Assembly: GCA_020638555.1 (NCBI GenBank) | Contig: JACKII010000001.1 | Span: forward strand, 372,001 to 436,000 | Direction: 5' to 3' | From: Alphaproteobacteria bacterium | GTDB lineage: Bacteria > Pseudomonadota > Alphaproteobacteria > Bin95 | DNA: 64,000 nucleotides | Translations under genes and position numbers: made by a program | Shown here: positions 25,684 through 34,156 of the stretch, in pieces | Layout: each line of letters begins with the position of its first letter | How positions within the stretch are numbered: the stretch's first letter is position 1 | The notes under the pieces: model-generated | Seen by the model: only the letters and a program-made list of their open reading frames with translations | The model's database searches: none | What the model was told of the DNA's origin: nothing

Positions 25684-27891
25684 TTAGCGACCGAACAGCT
25701 TTTTCAGCGAGTCGGTCGGGCTGCTGGGCTCGGTCGTCGGGGTGCCGGAGTCCGTGCCGGTGGTTGTGCCCTCCGTCGTGCCGCTGGTGCCCGGCACCAG
25801 TTGCTTCAGGCTGTCGATCGGGCTGGACGTGCCGGTGCCCGTGGCGCCCCCCGTCGTGCCCGTCGTCCCGGTGGGCGAGGCCGTGCCGCCGAGGCTTTTC
25901 AGCGCGTCCAGCACGCCGCCGCCCGCGCTGCCGCCGAGCTGGTCGGCCAGGGCTTTCGGGTCCTTGATCGCGCCCAGGTTGGACAGGCTCGACACCAGCG
26001 CCTTTGGATCCTTCGCCAGCTCGGTCAGGTCGCCCTGGCCCAGGCTGTAGTCGGTTTGGGGATCGTTCCAGCCGCCATGCACGTGCACGGAAACCGGTAA
26101 GCCGCCGACATCCGCGGCACCGCCCTGGCCTTGCAGCGAGGCGACGGCCTTGGGCTGGGCGGTGTAGTCGATATTGCGCGCGCCGATGCCGACCGTGCCC
26201 TGGCCGCTGACCCGCAGCAATTGCGACAGCAGCGCCAGGTCCTTGTTGGTCAGCACGCCGTCCTTGATGGTGAAGGTGCCGGACAGTTCGGCGAAGTCGG
26301 TCTTGGAGGTCTCCCAAGACGACGGGTCGAGCTTCAGGGTCGAGAGGCCACGCAGCAGCGCCGCCAGATTGGTGCCGCGCACCGCACCGTCGAGGAAGGT
26401 CATCTTGCCGGAGCCGTTCAGGGCGTTGGCCAGCGCCTTCTGGCTGTTGCCGCGGGTGGTGACGCTCATTTCCATGGCCGCGGTGCCCGACAGCCAGTCG
26501 AGCTTGGCCGCATCGGTCAGGAACGGCTCGGCCTGCAGGCTGGCGAGCGAGAAGGTGCTCTTGACCGTCGGCGTCTTGCCGCTGGCATCCACGTTCAGTT
26601 GCAGCTTGCCGTTGCCGTCATAGAGCGCCATTTCCGACAGGTTCAGGTCGAGCTTGCCGCCCTGCAACACCGCGTGCACCTGGCTCTTGCCGATCTTGAT
26701 GTCCTTCGCCTGCAGCGAGCCGACGGCCAGCATCAGGTCGGCATTGACCGCGCGCAGGGCCGAGAAGTCGATCGGCTCGTCGCTCCACTGGTTCGATGCG
26801 GCTGACGGGGCGGCCGCCTTGCCGCCGGCGCCGGGGGCGTCGGTGCTGCCGAAGGCTTCCAGATACGGGTTGAGGTTCAGCGCATCCACCGCCAGCTTGC
26901 CCTGCACCGTCGGCACGTTGGCGCCGAGCTTGGCGGTCAGGTCGCCGGTGGCGTTGATGTCGTCGAGCGAGAGGGTGAGGCCGCTGATCGCCGCCTGGCC
27001 GGGGCTGGCCGCGACCTTGCCGGACAGTTTCAGGGCGTTCAGCACCTTGTCGCCCTGGATTTGCAGCGGGCTGCCGACCCATTCGGCCAGGCCGCGGACC
27101 GAGGGCACGCTCAGGTCGAGCTGGCCGGCGGCGCTGCCCTTGCCGGCATCCAGCGTGCCGCCATAGGCGAGCGTCAGCGGTTCGCCGCTGACCTTCACGG
27201 TCACGTCCGTGGCATTGCCCTGCATCAGCGCCCGCGGCTTCTGCACGCCCAGCGTCAGCGACAGCGCCTGCTGATGCCAGGTGGCGGAGCCGTCGGCCGA
27301 GAACGGGTCGTCCAGGCCCGGCAGCGCCAGCGTGACGTTCAGCTTGTCCACCGTCTCCGCCGCGCCGCTGCGGGCGTCGCGGTATTCCAGGCGACCGTCG
27401 ACGATGCGCACATCGCCGAGGCGGAGCGCCTGCAACGCCTCATTGGTGCCGCCGGCGGAGGACGGCTTGGCCGCCACGCCGGCGTCGCCGGTCTTGCCGG
27501 CGCTGCCGAACGCCCAGTTCGGACGGCCGTTCTTGTCGACCTCCAGCAGGATGTCCGGCTTGTCCAGCACGAATTCCTGCACTTCCACCTCGCGCGAGAG
27601 CAGCGGCAGCAGCGCCACGTGCACGCGCAACTCCTTCAGCGTCATCATGTCGGCGCGGGAGCCGCCGGCGGCGTTCTGGAAGCGCACGTCGCCGGCCTTG
27701 AGCACAGCCTCCGGTAACAGCGACACTTCGAAATCGCCGTCGATGACCAGGTCGCGGCCGGTGGCCTGCTTCACCTGGGCCTGGAGTTCCTGCTTGATCG
27801 TGTCGACCGGCAGGAAGAAGGGAAGAGCGAACGCCGCGGCAATCACCAGGACCACCAGAACGACGAGGCCGATCAGAATTTTCTTGAGCAT
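25684..27891 (-). CDS. AsmA family protein
   Basis: A 735-residue protein anchored in the inner membrane by an N-terminal helix (MLKKILIGLVVLVVLVIAAAF), with a large periplasmic part. Family blocks: GRDLVIDGDFEVSLLPEAV, NVDKPDILLEVDKNGRPNW-like text near residue 110, and the C-terminal AsmA_2 region (DGAVRGTNLAALLRG, ELSGTFTIKDGVLTNKDL). AsmA-like proteins are thought to bridge the envelope and move phospholipids. The last 70 residues are an unusual Gly/Thr/Ser-rich tail with two SPxDSLKxL repeats. ATG at 27891 with AAGGTG upstream. Confidence 0.9.
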   Translation of the reverse strand: MLKKILIGLVVLVVLVIAAAFALPFFLPVDTIKQELQAQVKQATGRDLVIDGDFEVSLLPEAVLKAGDVRFQNAAGGSRADMMTLKELRVHVALLPLLSREVEVQEFVLDKPDILLEVDKNGRPNWAFGSAGKTGDAGVAAKPSSAGGTNEALQALRLGDVRIVDGRLEYRDARSGAAETVDKLNVTLALPGLDDPFSADGSATWHQQALSLTLGVQKPRALMQGNATDVTVKVSGEPLTLAYGGTLDAGKGSAAGQLDLSVPSVRGLAEWVGSPLQIQGDKVLNALKLSGKVAASPGQAAISGLTLSLDDINATGDLTAKLGANVPTVQGKLAVDALNLNPYLEAFGSTDAPGAGGKAAAPSAASNQWSDEPIDFSALRAVNADLMLAVGSLQAKDIKIGKSQVHAVLQGGKLDLNLSEMALYDGNGKLQLNVDASGKTPTVKSTFSLASLQAEPFLTDAAKLDWLSGTAAMEMSVTTRGNSQKALANALNGSGKMTFLDGAVRGTNLAALLRGLSTLKLDPSSWETSKTDFAELSGTFTIKDGVLTNKDLALLSQLLRVSGQGTVGIGARNIDYTAQPKAVASLQGQGGAADVGGLPVSVHVHGGWNDPQTDYSLGQGDLTELAKDPKALVSSLSNLGAIKDPKALADQLGGSAGGGVLDALKSLGGTASPTGTTGTTGGATGTGTSSPIDSLKQLVPGTSGTTEGTTTGTDSGTPTTEPSSPTDSLKKLFGR

Positions 27892-28053
27892 CGCGGACAC
27901 CTTTTGCAATCGGGCAGCGAGAGCGAATATCGCATTTTAAATCATATGAATGTGGCAGTTCTATCGCCATTGTCGCAGCATGGTCGCGACCCGTCTGGCC
28001 TTCGCCGGCCAGGCCCCCTAGTATGGCACGATCCGCCGAGCGTATGAGAGCGC

Positions 28054-29319
28054 ATGTCCCGCCGTTATTCCCTCTGGGCGCTGGCCCGCAATGCGCTCAG
28101 TCATCATGAGAACTGGCCCAAAGCCTGGCGCAGCCCGCAGCCGAAGCCAGCCTACGACGCCTTGATCATCGGCGGCGGCGGCCATGGCCTGGCCGCGGCG
28201 TATTACCTCGCCCGGCTGCACGGTGTGCGCCGTGTCGCCGTGTTGGAGCGCGGCTGGATCGGCGGCGGCAACACCGGCCGCAACACCACCATCGTCCGCT
28301 CCAACTATCTGATGGACGAGAACGCGCCCTTCTACGAGCACGCGCTGAAACTGTGGGAAGGGCTGTCGCAGGACCTGAACTACAACGTCATGTTCAGCCA
28401 GCGCAGCGTCATCAACACCTGCCACACGCCAGGCGAGCGCGAGGCGACCATGCGGCGCTACAACGCCATGCGCCTGCGCGGCATCGACGCGGAATTCCTC
28501 GGTCGCGAGGACTTGGCCCGAATCGAGCCGGCCATGAACCTGTCGCCCGACAGCCGCTTTCCGATCCTCTGCGCGCTGGCGCAGCCGCGCGGTGGCTCCG
28601 CCCGGCACGATGCGGTCGCCTGGGGCTATGCCCGCGCCGCCGATGCCCAGGGTGTCGACATCATCCAGAATTGCGAGGTGACCGGCATCGACCGTGATCC
28701 GGCCACCGGCGCCGTCACCGGCGTGCAGACGACGCGGGGCGCGATCCGGGCGCACAAGATCGGCATCGCCGTCGCCGGCCATTCCAGCCAGGTCGCGGCC
28801 ATGGCCGGCGTGCGCCTGCCGATCGAAAGCCATTTGTTGCAGGCCTTCGTCAGCGAGCCCGTGAAGCCGTTCCTGAACACCGTGGTTTCCACCGGCGCGG
28901 CCCATTTCTACATCTCCCAGACCGACAAGGGCGAGGTGCTGCTGGGGGGCGAGATCGACGGCTACAACTCCTACAGCCAGCGCGGCACCTTGCCGAAGGT
29001 CGAGGAAGTGGTGCGCAACGCCACCGAGATGTTCCCGCGCATCGGGCGTCTGCGCTTCATGCGCCAATGGGCCGGCGTCATGGACATGACCATGGACGGC
29101 TCGCCCATCATCGGCAAACTGCCGGTGCCGGGCCTCTATATGAGCGGCGGCTGGTGCTATGGCGGCTTCAAGGCGACGCCGGGGTCCGGCTGGTGCCTCG
29201 CCTGGACCATGGCCAGGGACGAGCCGCACCCGCTCAACGCCGGCTTCACGCTGGAGCGGTTCCGCGCCAGCCACATGATCGACGAGAAGGGCGCCGGGCC
29301 CTTCCCGAAGGCGCACTAG
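28054..29319 (+). CDS. soxB: Sarcosine oxidase beta subunit
   Basis: A 421-residue flavin subunit of heterotetrameric sarcosine oxidase, which demethylates sarcosine to glycine with O2, giving H2O2 and 5,10-methylene-tetrahydrofolate or formaldehyde. It shows the FAD motif LIIGGGGHGLAAAYYLA at 37-53, VLERGWIGGGNTGRNTT, and the ARHDAVAWGYARAAD region (His185), which I would align with the covalent FMN site of studied enzymes. The end has MDGSPIIGKLPV and GGWCYGGFKATPGSG. It is the first gene of soxBDAG. Confidence 0.95.
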   Translation: MSRRYSLWALARNALSHHENWPKAWRSPQPKPAYDALIIGGGGHGLAAAYYLARLHGVRRVAVLERGWIGGGNTGRNTTIVRSNYLMDENAPFYEHALKLWEGLSQDLNYNVMFSQRSVINTCHTPGEREATMRRYNAMRLRGIDAEFLGREDLARIEPAMNLSPDSRFPILCALAQPRGGSARHDAVAWGYARAADAQGVDIIQNCEVTGIDRDPATGAVTGVQTTRGAIRAHKIGIAVAGHSSQVAAMAGVRLPIESHLLQAFVSEPVKPFLNTVVSTGAAHFYISQTDKGEVLLGGEIDGYNSYSQRGTLPKVEEVVRNATEMFPRIGRLRFMRQWAGVMDMTMDGSPIIGKLPVPGLYMSGGWCYGGFKATPGSGWCLAWTMARDEPHPLNAGFTLERFRASHMIDEKGAGPFPKAH

Positions 29320-29338
29320 GGGAGGATCGGACGACGCC

Positions 29339-29623
29339 ATGCTGATGATCCCCTGCCCCTGGTGCGGCCCGCGCGACGAGACCGAGTTCGTCTATGGCGA
29401 GGCCGCGCTCGAACGCCCGGCCGATCCGCACGCCCTTAGCGATGCGGACTGGACCGACTATCTCTATTTCCGCGACAACCCGAAGGGCGCCCATCGCGAA
29501 TTCTGGTTCCACCGCGCCGGCTGTCACCGCTGGTTCGTGCTGGAGCGCAACACCGTCACCCACGCCATCGCCGGCGCCTGGCCGCCCGGCGCCGCGCCGC
29601 CGCGCGAAGGGGGGGAGGCATGA
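29339..29623 (+). CDS. soxD: Sarcosine oxidase delta subunit
   Basis: A 94-residue zinc-binding subunit of sarcosine oxidase. The expected ligands are visible: C6 and C9 in PCPWCGPRDE, then H58 and C62 in WFHRAGCHRWF. The sequence also has LYFRDNPKGAHREFW, a family hallmark. Its stop overlaps the soxA start (ATGA). The length is normal. Confidence 0.95.
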   Translation: MLMIPCPWCGPRDETEFVYGEAALERPADPHALSDADWTDYLYFRDNPKGAHREFWFHRAGCHRWFVLERNTVTHAIAGAWPPGAAPPREGGEA

Positions 29624-32613
29624 CCCGGCAGTTCTGGCGCACGGCGGCGGGCGGGCACGGCATCGACCGGGGCGAGCCGCGCTCCTTCACCTTCAACCAG
29701 TTCCGGCTGGAGGGCTATGCCGGCGACACCATCGCTTCGGCCCTGCTGGCGAACGGGGTGCGGCTGGTCGGTCGCTCGTTCAAATACCACCGGCCGCGGG
29801 GGGTGTTCGGCATCGGGGCGGAGGAGCCGAACGCGCTGCTGCGCATCGGCACCGGTGCCAGGGCCGAGCCGAACACGCGGGCGACGGTGCAGGAACTCTA
29901 TCCGGACCTGACGGCCGCCACCCAGAACCACTGGCCCTCGCTGCAATTCGACCTGGGAGCGCTGGTGAACGCGGCGGGCGGGCTGTTTCCGGCCGGCTTC
30001 TATTACAAGACCTTCATCACCGACCCGAAGCGTTGGCTTCGGTACGAGGCGCACATCCGCCGCATGGCCGGTCTGGGCGCGCCGCCGGAGGGGCCGGACC
30101 CGGACCGCTACGCCCACACCAACGCCCACCCGGACCTGCTGATCGCCGGCGGCGGCCCGGCCGGGCTTGCCGCCGCGCTGGCGGCGGGCGAGGCCGGGGC
30201 GAAGGTGATCCTGGCCGACGAGAACCCCGTGCTGGGCGGGCAGTTGCTGCTGGCGCCGCAGCGGGTGGACGGCCTGCCGGGCCATGAATGGGCAGCCCGG
30301 GCCGAGGCGCGTCTGCGCGCCCTGCCGAATGTGCGGGTGCTGACCCGGACCACGGTTGCGGGTGTCTATGAACACGGTTGGTTCACCCTGGTGGAACGCT
30401 GCACCGACCATCTGGCCGAGCCCGACCCCAACGCGCCGCGCCAGCGCTTCTGGACCGTGCGGGCGCGCGACGCGGTGTTCGCGACCGGGGCCATCGAACG
30501 CCCCATCGCCTTTGCGGACAACGACAAACCGGGGGTGATGCTGCTCTCGGCCGTGCGCGGTTATCTGGCGCGCTATGGCGTGCTGGCCGGGCGCACGGCG
30601 GTGCTGTTCGCGAACAATGACAGCGTCTATGCCACCGCCCGCGAGTTGCTGGCCGCCGGCATGCGGATCGAGGCGGTGGTCGACCCGCGGCCCGTCGTCA
30701 GCGAGGCGGCGGCCGGGGCCGGTGCAGAGGGACTGCACGTGCTCACGGGGCACGCGGTGACGGTGGCGCGGGGCTGGCGCGGCGTGCGCGCGGCGGCGGT
30801 GGCGCCCATCGGCCCGGACGGCCGCCTCTCCGGCGCGAGCCGGCTTCTGACCTGCGACCTGATCGCGGTCTCCGGCGGCTGGAACCCGGCGGTGCACCTG
30901 CACGCCCAAAGCCGCGGCAGCCTGACCTTCCGCGAGGACCTGGCGGCGTTCGTGCCGCAATCGGACGGGGCGCCCTATCGCAGCGCCGGCGCCTGTGCCG
31001 GCGCCTGTGACCTGGCCGGCTGCCTGCGGGACGGCTCTGCGGCGGGGGCCGCCGCGGCGCGAGCCCTGGGTTTCGCCGGCACGGAAGAGCCGCCGGTGCC
31101 GCCGGCCGAAGGCGACCCGGTGGGGCAACAACCGCCACTCTGGGCCGTGCCGGCGCGCAAGGGCGCGCGCTGCTTCGTCGATTTCCAGAACGACGTCACC
31201 ACCAAGGATATCGGCCTCGCCCGGCGCGAGAATTATGCAAGCGTCGAGCATCTGAAGCGCTACACCACGCTGGGCATGGGCACGGACCAGGGCAAGACCT
31301 CGAACGTCGCCGGTCTGGCGCTGCTGGCGGAAAAGCGCGGCGAGCCGATCCCGGCAGTCGGCACCACCACCTTCCGCCCGCCCTACACGCCCTTTGCCTT
31401 CAACGCCATGGCCGCCGGCCAGTGGGGCGAGGTCGGCCACCCGGTGCGCCGCACCGCTGCCCATGACTGGCACGCCGCCAATGGCGCGGTCTGGACCGAT
31501 GCCGCCGGCTGGGCACGGCCGCTCTATTATGCGCAGGAGGGCCTTTCCGCCCAGCAGCGCATCGACGAGGAGGCGCTGGCGGTGCGCCATGCGGTGGGGC
31601 TGATCGACGTCTCGACGCTGGGCAAGGTGGACGTGCAGGGGCCGGATGCGGCCGAGTTTCTGGACCGGGTCTATGTCAATCGCTTCTCCAACCTGAAGGT
31701 CGGGCGCGGGCGCTATGGCGTCATGCTGCGCGAGGACGGGCGGGTTTATGACGACGGCGTCACCATGCGGCTGGGGCCGGACCATTTCCACATGACCACC
31801 ACCACCAACCATGCGGGCGGCGTGCTCCAGTTGCTGGAATATCTGTTGCAGGTGGTCTGGCCGGAGTTGCGGGTGTTCGTCACGCCGGTGACCGAGCAGT
31901 GGTTCGCCGCGGCGATTTCCGGCCCGAACGCGCGGGCGCTGCTGGCCGATTTGGCGCCGGAGGTCGATGTCTCGAACGCGGCGCTGCCGATGATGGCCCT
32001 GGCCGAAGGGCTGGTGGGCGGCGTGCCGGCCCGCATCTTCCGGCTGTCGTTTTCGGGTGAGGTCGCCTACGAGATCAACGTCGATGCCGACTATGGCCTG
32101 GCCCTTTGGAACGCCATTCTGGCCACCGGCGCGGCGCACGACCTGAAGGTCTATGGCACCGAGGCCATGGCCACGCTGCGCATCGAAAAGGGCCATTTCA
32201 CCCATGCGGAGGCGGATGGTCGGGTGACGCTGGACGATCTGGGCCTGGGCGCGTTGGTGAGCGGGGCCAAGGATTGCATCGGCAAGCGCTCGCTCACCCT
32301 GCCGGACCTGGTCGCGCCGGGCCGCAAGCAACTGGTCGGCTTGGTCGCCGAGGCGGGAGAGCGCATTCCCGTCGGCGCGCAACTGGGGCGGCTCGACGAC
32401 CTGGTAGCGGTGCAGGACAGCCAGGGACACACCACGTCCTGGGCCTATAGCCCGACGCTGGAACGGTATATCGCGCTGGCCTTGCTGAAGGACGGTCGCG
32501 CACGGCACGGCGAGCGGCTCTACGCGCTCTCGCCGGTCATGAGCGAGCGGGCGGCGGTCACGGTGACGGCGCCCTGCTTCTACGACCCGGAGGGAGGGCG
32601 GCAGCGTGGATGA
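29620..32613 (+). CDS. soxA: Sarcosine oxidase alpha subunit
   Basis: A 997-residue subunit. An N-terminal Fer2_4-like fold (residues 20-100, FRLEGYAGDTIASALLANGV, without cluster cysteines) is followed by a pyridine-nucleotide disulfide oxidoreductase-like domain with LLIAGGGPAGLAAALAAGEAG near 170, then by a C-terminal GcvT-like domain (from about 600) that binds tetrahydrofolate and captures the methyl-derived carbon. The start is fixed by the ATGA overlap with soxD; the end overlaps soxG by eight bases. Confidence 0.96.
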   Translation: MTRQFWRTAAGGHGIDRGEPRSFTFNQFRLEGYAGDTIASALLANGVRLVGRSFKYHRPRGVFGIGAEEPNALLRIGTGARAEPNTRATVQELYPDLTAATQNHWPSLQFDLGALVNAAGGLFPAGFYYKTFITDPKRWLRYEAHIRRMAGLGAPPEGPDPDRYAHTNAHPDLLIAGGGPAGLAAALAAGEAGAKVILADENPVLGGQLLLAPQRVDGLPGHEWAARAEARLRALPNVRVLTRTTVAGVYEHGWFTLVERCTDHLAEPDPNAPRQRFWTVRARDAVFATGAIERPIAFADNDKPGVMLLSAVRGYLARYGVLAGRTAVLFANNDSVYATARELLAAGMRIEAVVDPRPVVSEAAAGAGAEGLHVLTGHAVTVARGWRGVRAAAVAPIGPDGRLSGASRLLTCDLIAVSGGWNPAVHLHAQSRGSLTFREDLAAFVPQSDGAPYRSAGACAGACDLAGCLRDGSAAGAAAARALGFAGTEEPPVPPAEGDPVGQQPPLWAVPARKGARCFVDFQNDVTTKDIGLARRENYASVEHLKRYTTLGMGTDQGKTSNVAGLALLAEKRGEPIPAVGTTTFRPPYTPFAFNAMAAGQWGEVGHPVRRTAAHDWHAANGAVWTDAAGWARPLYYAQEGLSAQQRIDEEALAVRHAVGLIDVSTLGKVDVQGPDAAEFLDRVYVNRFSNLKVGRGRYGVMLREDGRVYDDGVTMRLGPDHFHMTTTTNHAGGVLQLLEYLLQVVWPELRVFVTPVTEQWFAAAISGPNARALLADLAPEVDVSNAALPMMALAEGLVGGVPARIFRLSFSGEVAYEINVDADYGLALWNAILATGAAHDLKVYGTEAMATLRIEKGHFTHAEADGRVTLDDLGLGALVSGAKDCIGKRSLTLPDLVAPGRKQLVGLVAEAGERIPVGAQLGRLDDLVAVQDSQGHTTSWAYSPTLERYIALALLKDGRARHGERLYALSPVMSERAAVTVTAPCFYDPEGGRQRG

Positions 32614-33232
32614 ACCGACCCGCCGACCGCAGAGCCCTTTGGCCGAGCTGTTTCTGGCCGCCCAGTCGGCGCCTCCGGACGATACCGCCCGGGTGTTCGT
32701 GCAGTCGGTGCCCTTGGTCGGGCAGGTCGCGGTGCGCGGACGGCCGGAGGATGGCGCCTTCCGCGCGGCCGTGCGGGCCGCCACCGGCCTGGACCTGCCG
32801 CTTGCGGTGGGCGGCGTGGCGGAGGCGGGAGACTATCGCGCGCTCTGGCTCGGCCCCGACCACTGGCTGGTGGTGACCGCGGCCGGCGAGGGGCCGGCGC
32901 TGGTGGCGCGGCTGCAACCGGCGTTCGCGGGCCTGTTTGCGGCGGCCGTGGATGTCTCCGGCGCGCGCACGCGGCTGCGCCTGATCGGGCCGGCGGCGGC
33001 GGACGTGCTGGCGAGCGGTTGCCGGCTCGACCTCGGTCCGGATGCCTTCGGGGCGGGACAGGCGGTGCAGGCGCCGGTGGGGAATGTCACCGCCATTGTC
33101 CATTGCCTGACCGCGGAGCCGCCGGGCGAGAGGCTCTGTTACGACCTCTACGTGCCCCGCAGCCAGGCACTGTCGTTCTGGCGCTGGCTGGAACAGGCCG
33201 GCCGGCCCTGGGGGCTGGGTGTGCGGGCCTGA
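32606..33232 (+). CDS. soxG: Sarcosine oxidase gamma subunit
   Basis: A 208-residue subunit, the least conserved of the four. It starts at a GTG after GGAGGG, overlapping soxA by eight bases. Recognisable are ALWLGPDHWLVV, VDVSGARTRLRLIGPAAADVLASGC and the end YVPRSQALSFWRWLEQAG. It completes a soxBDAG operon of one strand with no glyA, purU or folate gene beside it. Confidence 0.93.
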   Translation: MDEPTRRPQSPLAELFLAAQSAPPDDTARVFVQSVPLVGQVAVRGRPEDGAFRAAVRAATGLDLPLAVGGVAEAGDYRALWLGPDHWLVVTAAGEGPALVARLQPAFAGLFAAAVDVSGARTRLRLIGPAAADVLASGCRLDLGPDAFGAGQAVQAPVGNVTAIVHCLTAEPPGERLCYDLYVPRSQALSFWRWLEQAGRPWGLGVRA

Positions 33233-33249
33233 GAGGGCAGGAAGGGATG

Positions 33250-33369
33250 ATTCCCGGCCGCCGCAGAGCGGTGGGCCGGGATCGGTTGCTGTCGCGAACA
33301 CCATCGCCGCTCGTGTTCGAAGGATGACACCGGCCCCGGATGGCGGCTCCGCCACCTCCGGGGAACAGG
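33250..33369 (-). repeat. Composite three-hairpin repeat, copy C (reverse orientation)
   Basis: Read on the minus strand, this copy follows copy A almost base for base: CCCCGGAGGTGGCGGAGCCG, then the word TGTCATCCTTCGAACAC, then GTGTTCGCGA, then the TCCCGGCC...GGCCGGGA hairpin. It fills the gap between the convergent soxG and lexA genes. Confidence 0.86.
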
Positions 33370-33373
33370 AGGC

Positions 33374-34054
33374 TCAGTAGAAGCGGAGCAGGCCGACCAG
33401 GCGGCCTTGCACCTGAACCCGGTCCGGCTCCAGCAGGCGGGTTTCGTAGCGCGGGTTGGCGGCTTCCAGGGCGACCATGGCGCCGCGCTGGTGCAGGTAT
33501 TTCAGCGTGACCTCTTCCCGATCCACCAGGGCGACGACGATTTCGCCCGGCTGGTGCTGGGCGCCGTCCTGGATGATGACCGTGTCGCCGTCGAGAATGC
33601 CGGCATTGACCATGGAATCACCCGCAACCTCCAGCGCGTAATGGCGGCCGCGGCCGACCATGCCCATGGGCACGCGCACGGTGGTGTCCGGGTCGCGCAG
33701 CGCCTCGATCGGGGTGCCGGCGGCGATGCGGCCATAGAGCGGCAATTCCACATCGTTGGCGACGGGCGGTGGCGGCCGACCGACGGCGGACGTGACCGGG
33801 GCGATCACGGGCTTGGGCGCGGTGGAACTGACCGCGGCGGATTCCGGCAGGCGCATCACTTCCAGCGCCCGCGCCCGGTGCGGCAGGCGGCGGATGAAGC
33901 CCCGCTCCTCCAGCCCGCTGATCAGGCGGTGAATGCCGGACTTGGACTTGAGGCCGAGAGCGTCGCGCATCTCGTCGAACGAGGGGGAAATGCCATCGTC
34001 TTGCAATCGACGGTTGATGTAGAGCAGCAGATCGGTTTGTTTGCGTGTTAGCAT
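33374..34054 (-). CDS. lexA: LexA repressor
   Basis: A 226-residue SOS repressor. The N-terminal winged helix (MLTRKQTDLLLYINRRL, SFDEMRDALGLKSKSGIHRLI) is followed by a Pro-rich linker, the self-cleavage site Ala-Gly in GRIAAGTPIEA, the catalytic serine in EVAGDSMVNAG and the lysine in EVTLKYLHQ. The ATG at 34054 follows GAGG by seven bases and gives the usual LexA N terminus; the frame is open upstream but would add an unconserved extension. It lies after moeA with about 100 bases between, holding its own promoter. Confidence 0.95.
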   Translation of the reverse strand: MLTRKQTDLLLYINRRLQDDGISPSFDEMRDALGLKSKSGIHRLISGLEERGFIRRLPHRARALEVMRLPESAAVSSTAPKPVIAPVTSAVGRPPPPVANDVELPLYGRIAAGTPIEALRDPDTTVRVPMGMVGRGRHYALEVAGDSMVNAGILDGDTVIIQDGAQHQPGEIVVALVDREEVTLKYLHQRGAMVALEAANPRYETRLLEPDRVQVQGRLVGLLRFY

Positions 34055-34099
34055 TGTAAGCCTCGCCTGAACGCGCACCATGGCATATGATGCGGTAAC

Positions 34100-34114
34100 G
34101 AACATGATTTGTTC
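34100..34114 (-). promoter_or_regulatory. Candidate LexA operator before lexA
   Basis: Perfect inverted repeat GAACA-TGATT-TGTTC (15 bases). Studied alphaproteobacterial LexA boxes are direct repeats, GTTC-N7-GTTC; here one half-site is flipped but the spacing is the same. The repeat overlaps the -10 of the predicted lexA promoter, where a repressor would act. Further GAAC/GTTC words lie at 34127 and 34153. Confidence 0.5.
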
Positions 34115-34139
34115 TATGTATGGCGAGAACGACCGTCAA
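34111..34139 (-). promoter_or_regulatory. Predicted sigma-70 promoter of lexA
   Basis: On the minus strand, TTGACG (34134-34139) and TAGAAC (34111-34116) are separated by exactly 17 bases, giving a good -35 and a fair -10. Transcription would start about 50 bases before the lexA ATG. Confidence 0.6.
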
Positions 34140-34156
34140 GCGTGTATTTTATGTTC

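Noticed and set aside
29524..32784. A 1086-codon open frame antisense to soxD-soxA
   Set aside because: Long antisense frames are expected in DNA this GC-rich. The translation is Arg/Gln/His/Gly rich with no recognisable domain, while the opposite strand encodes clear sarcosine oxidase subunits.
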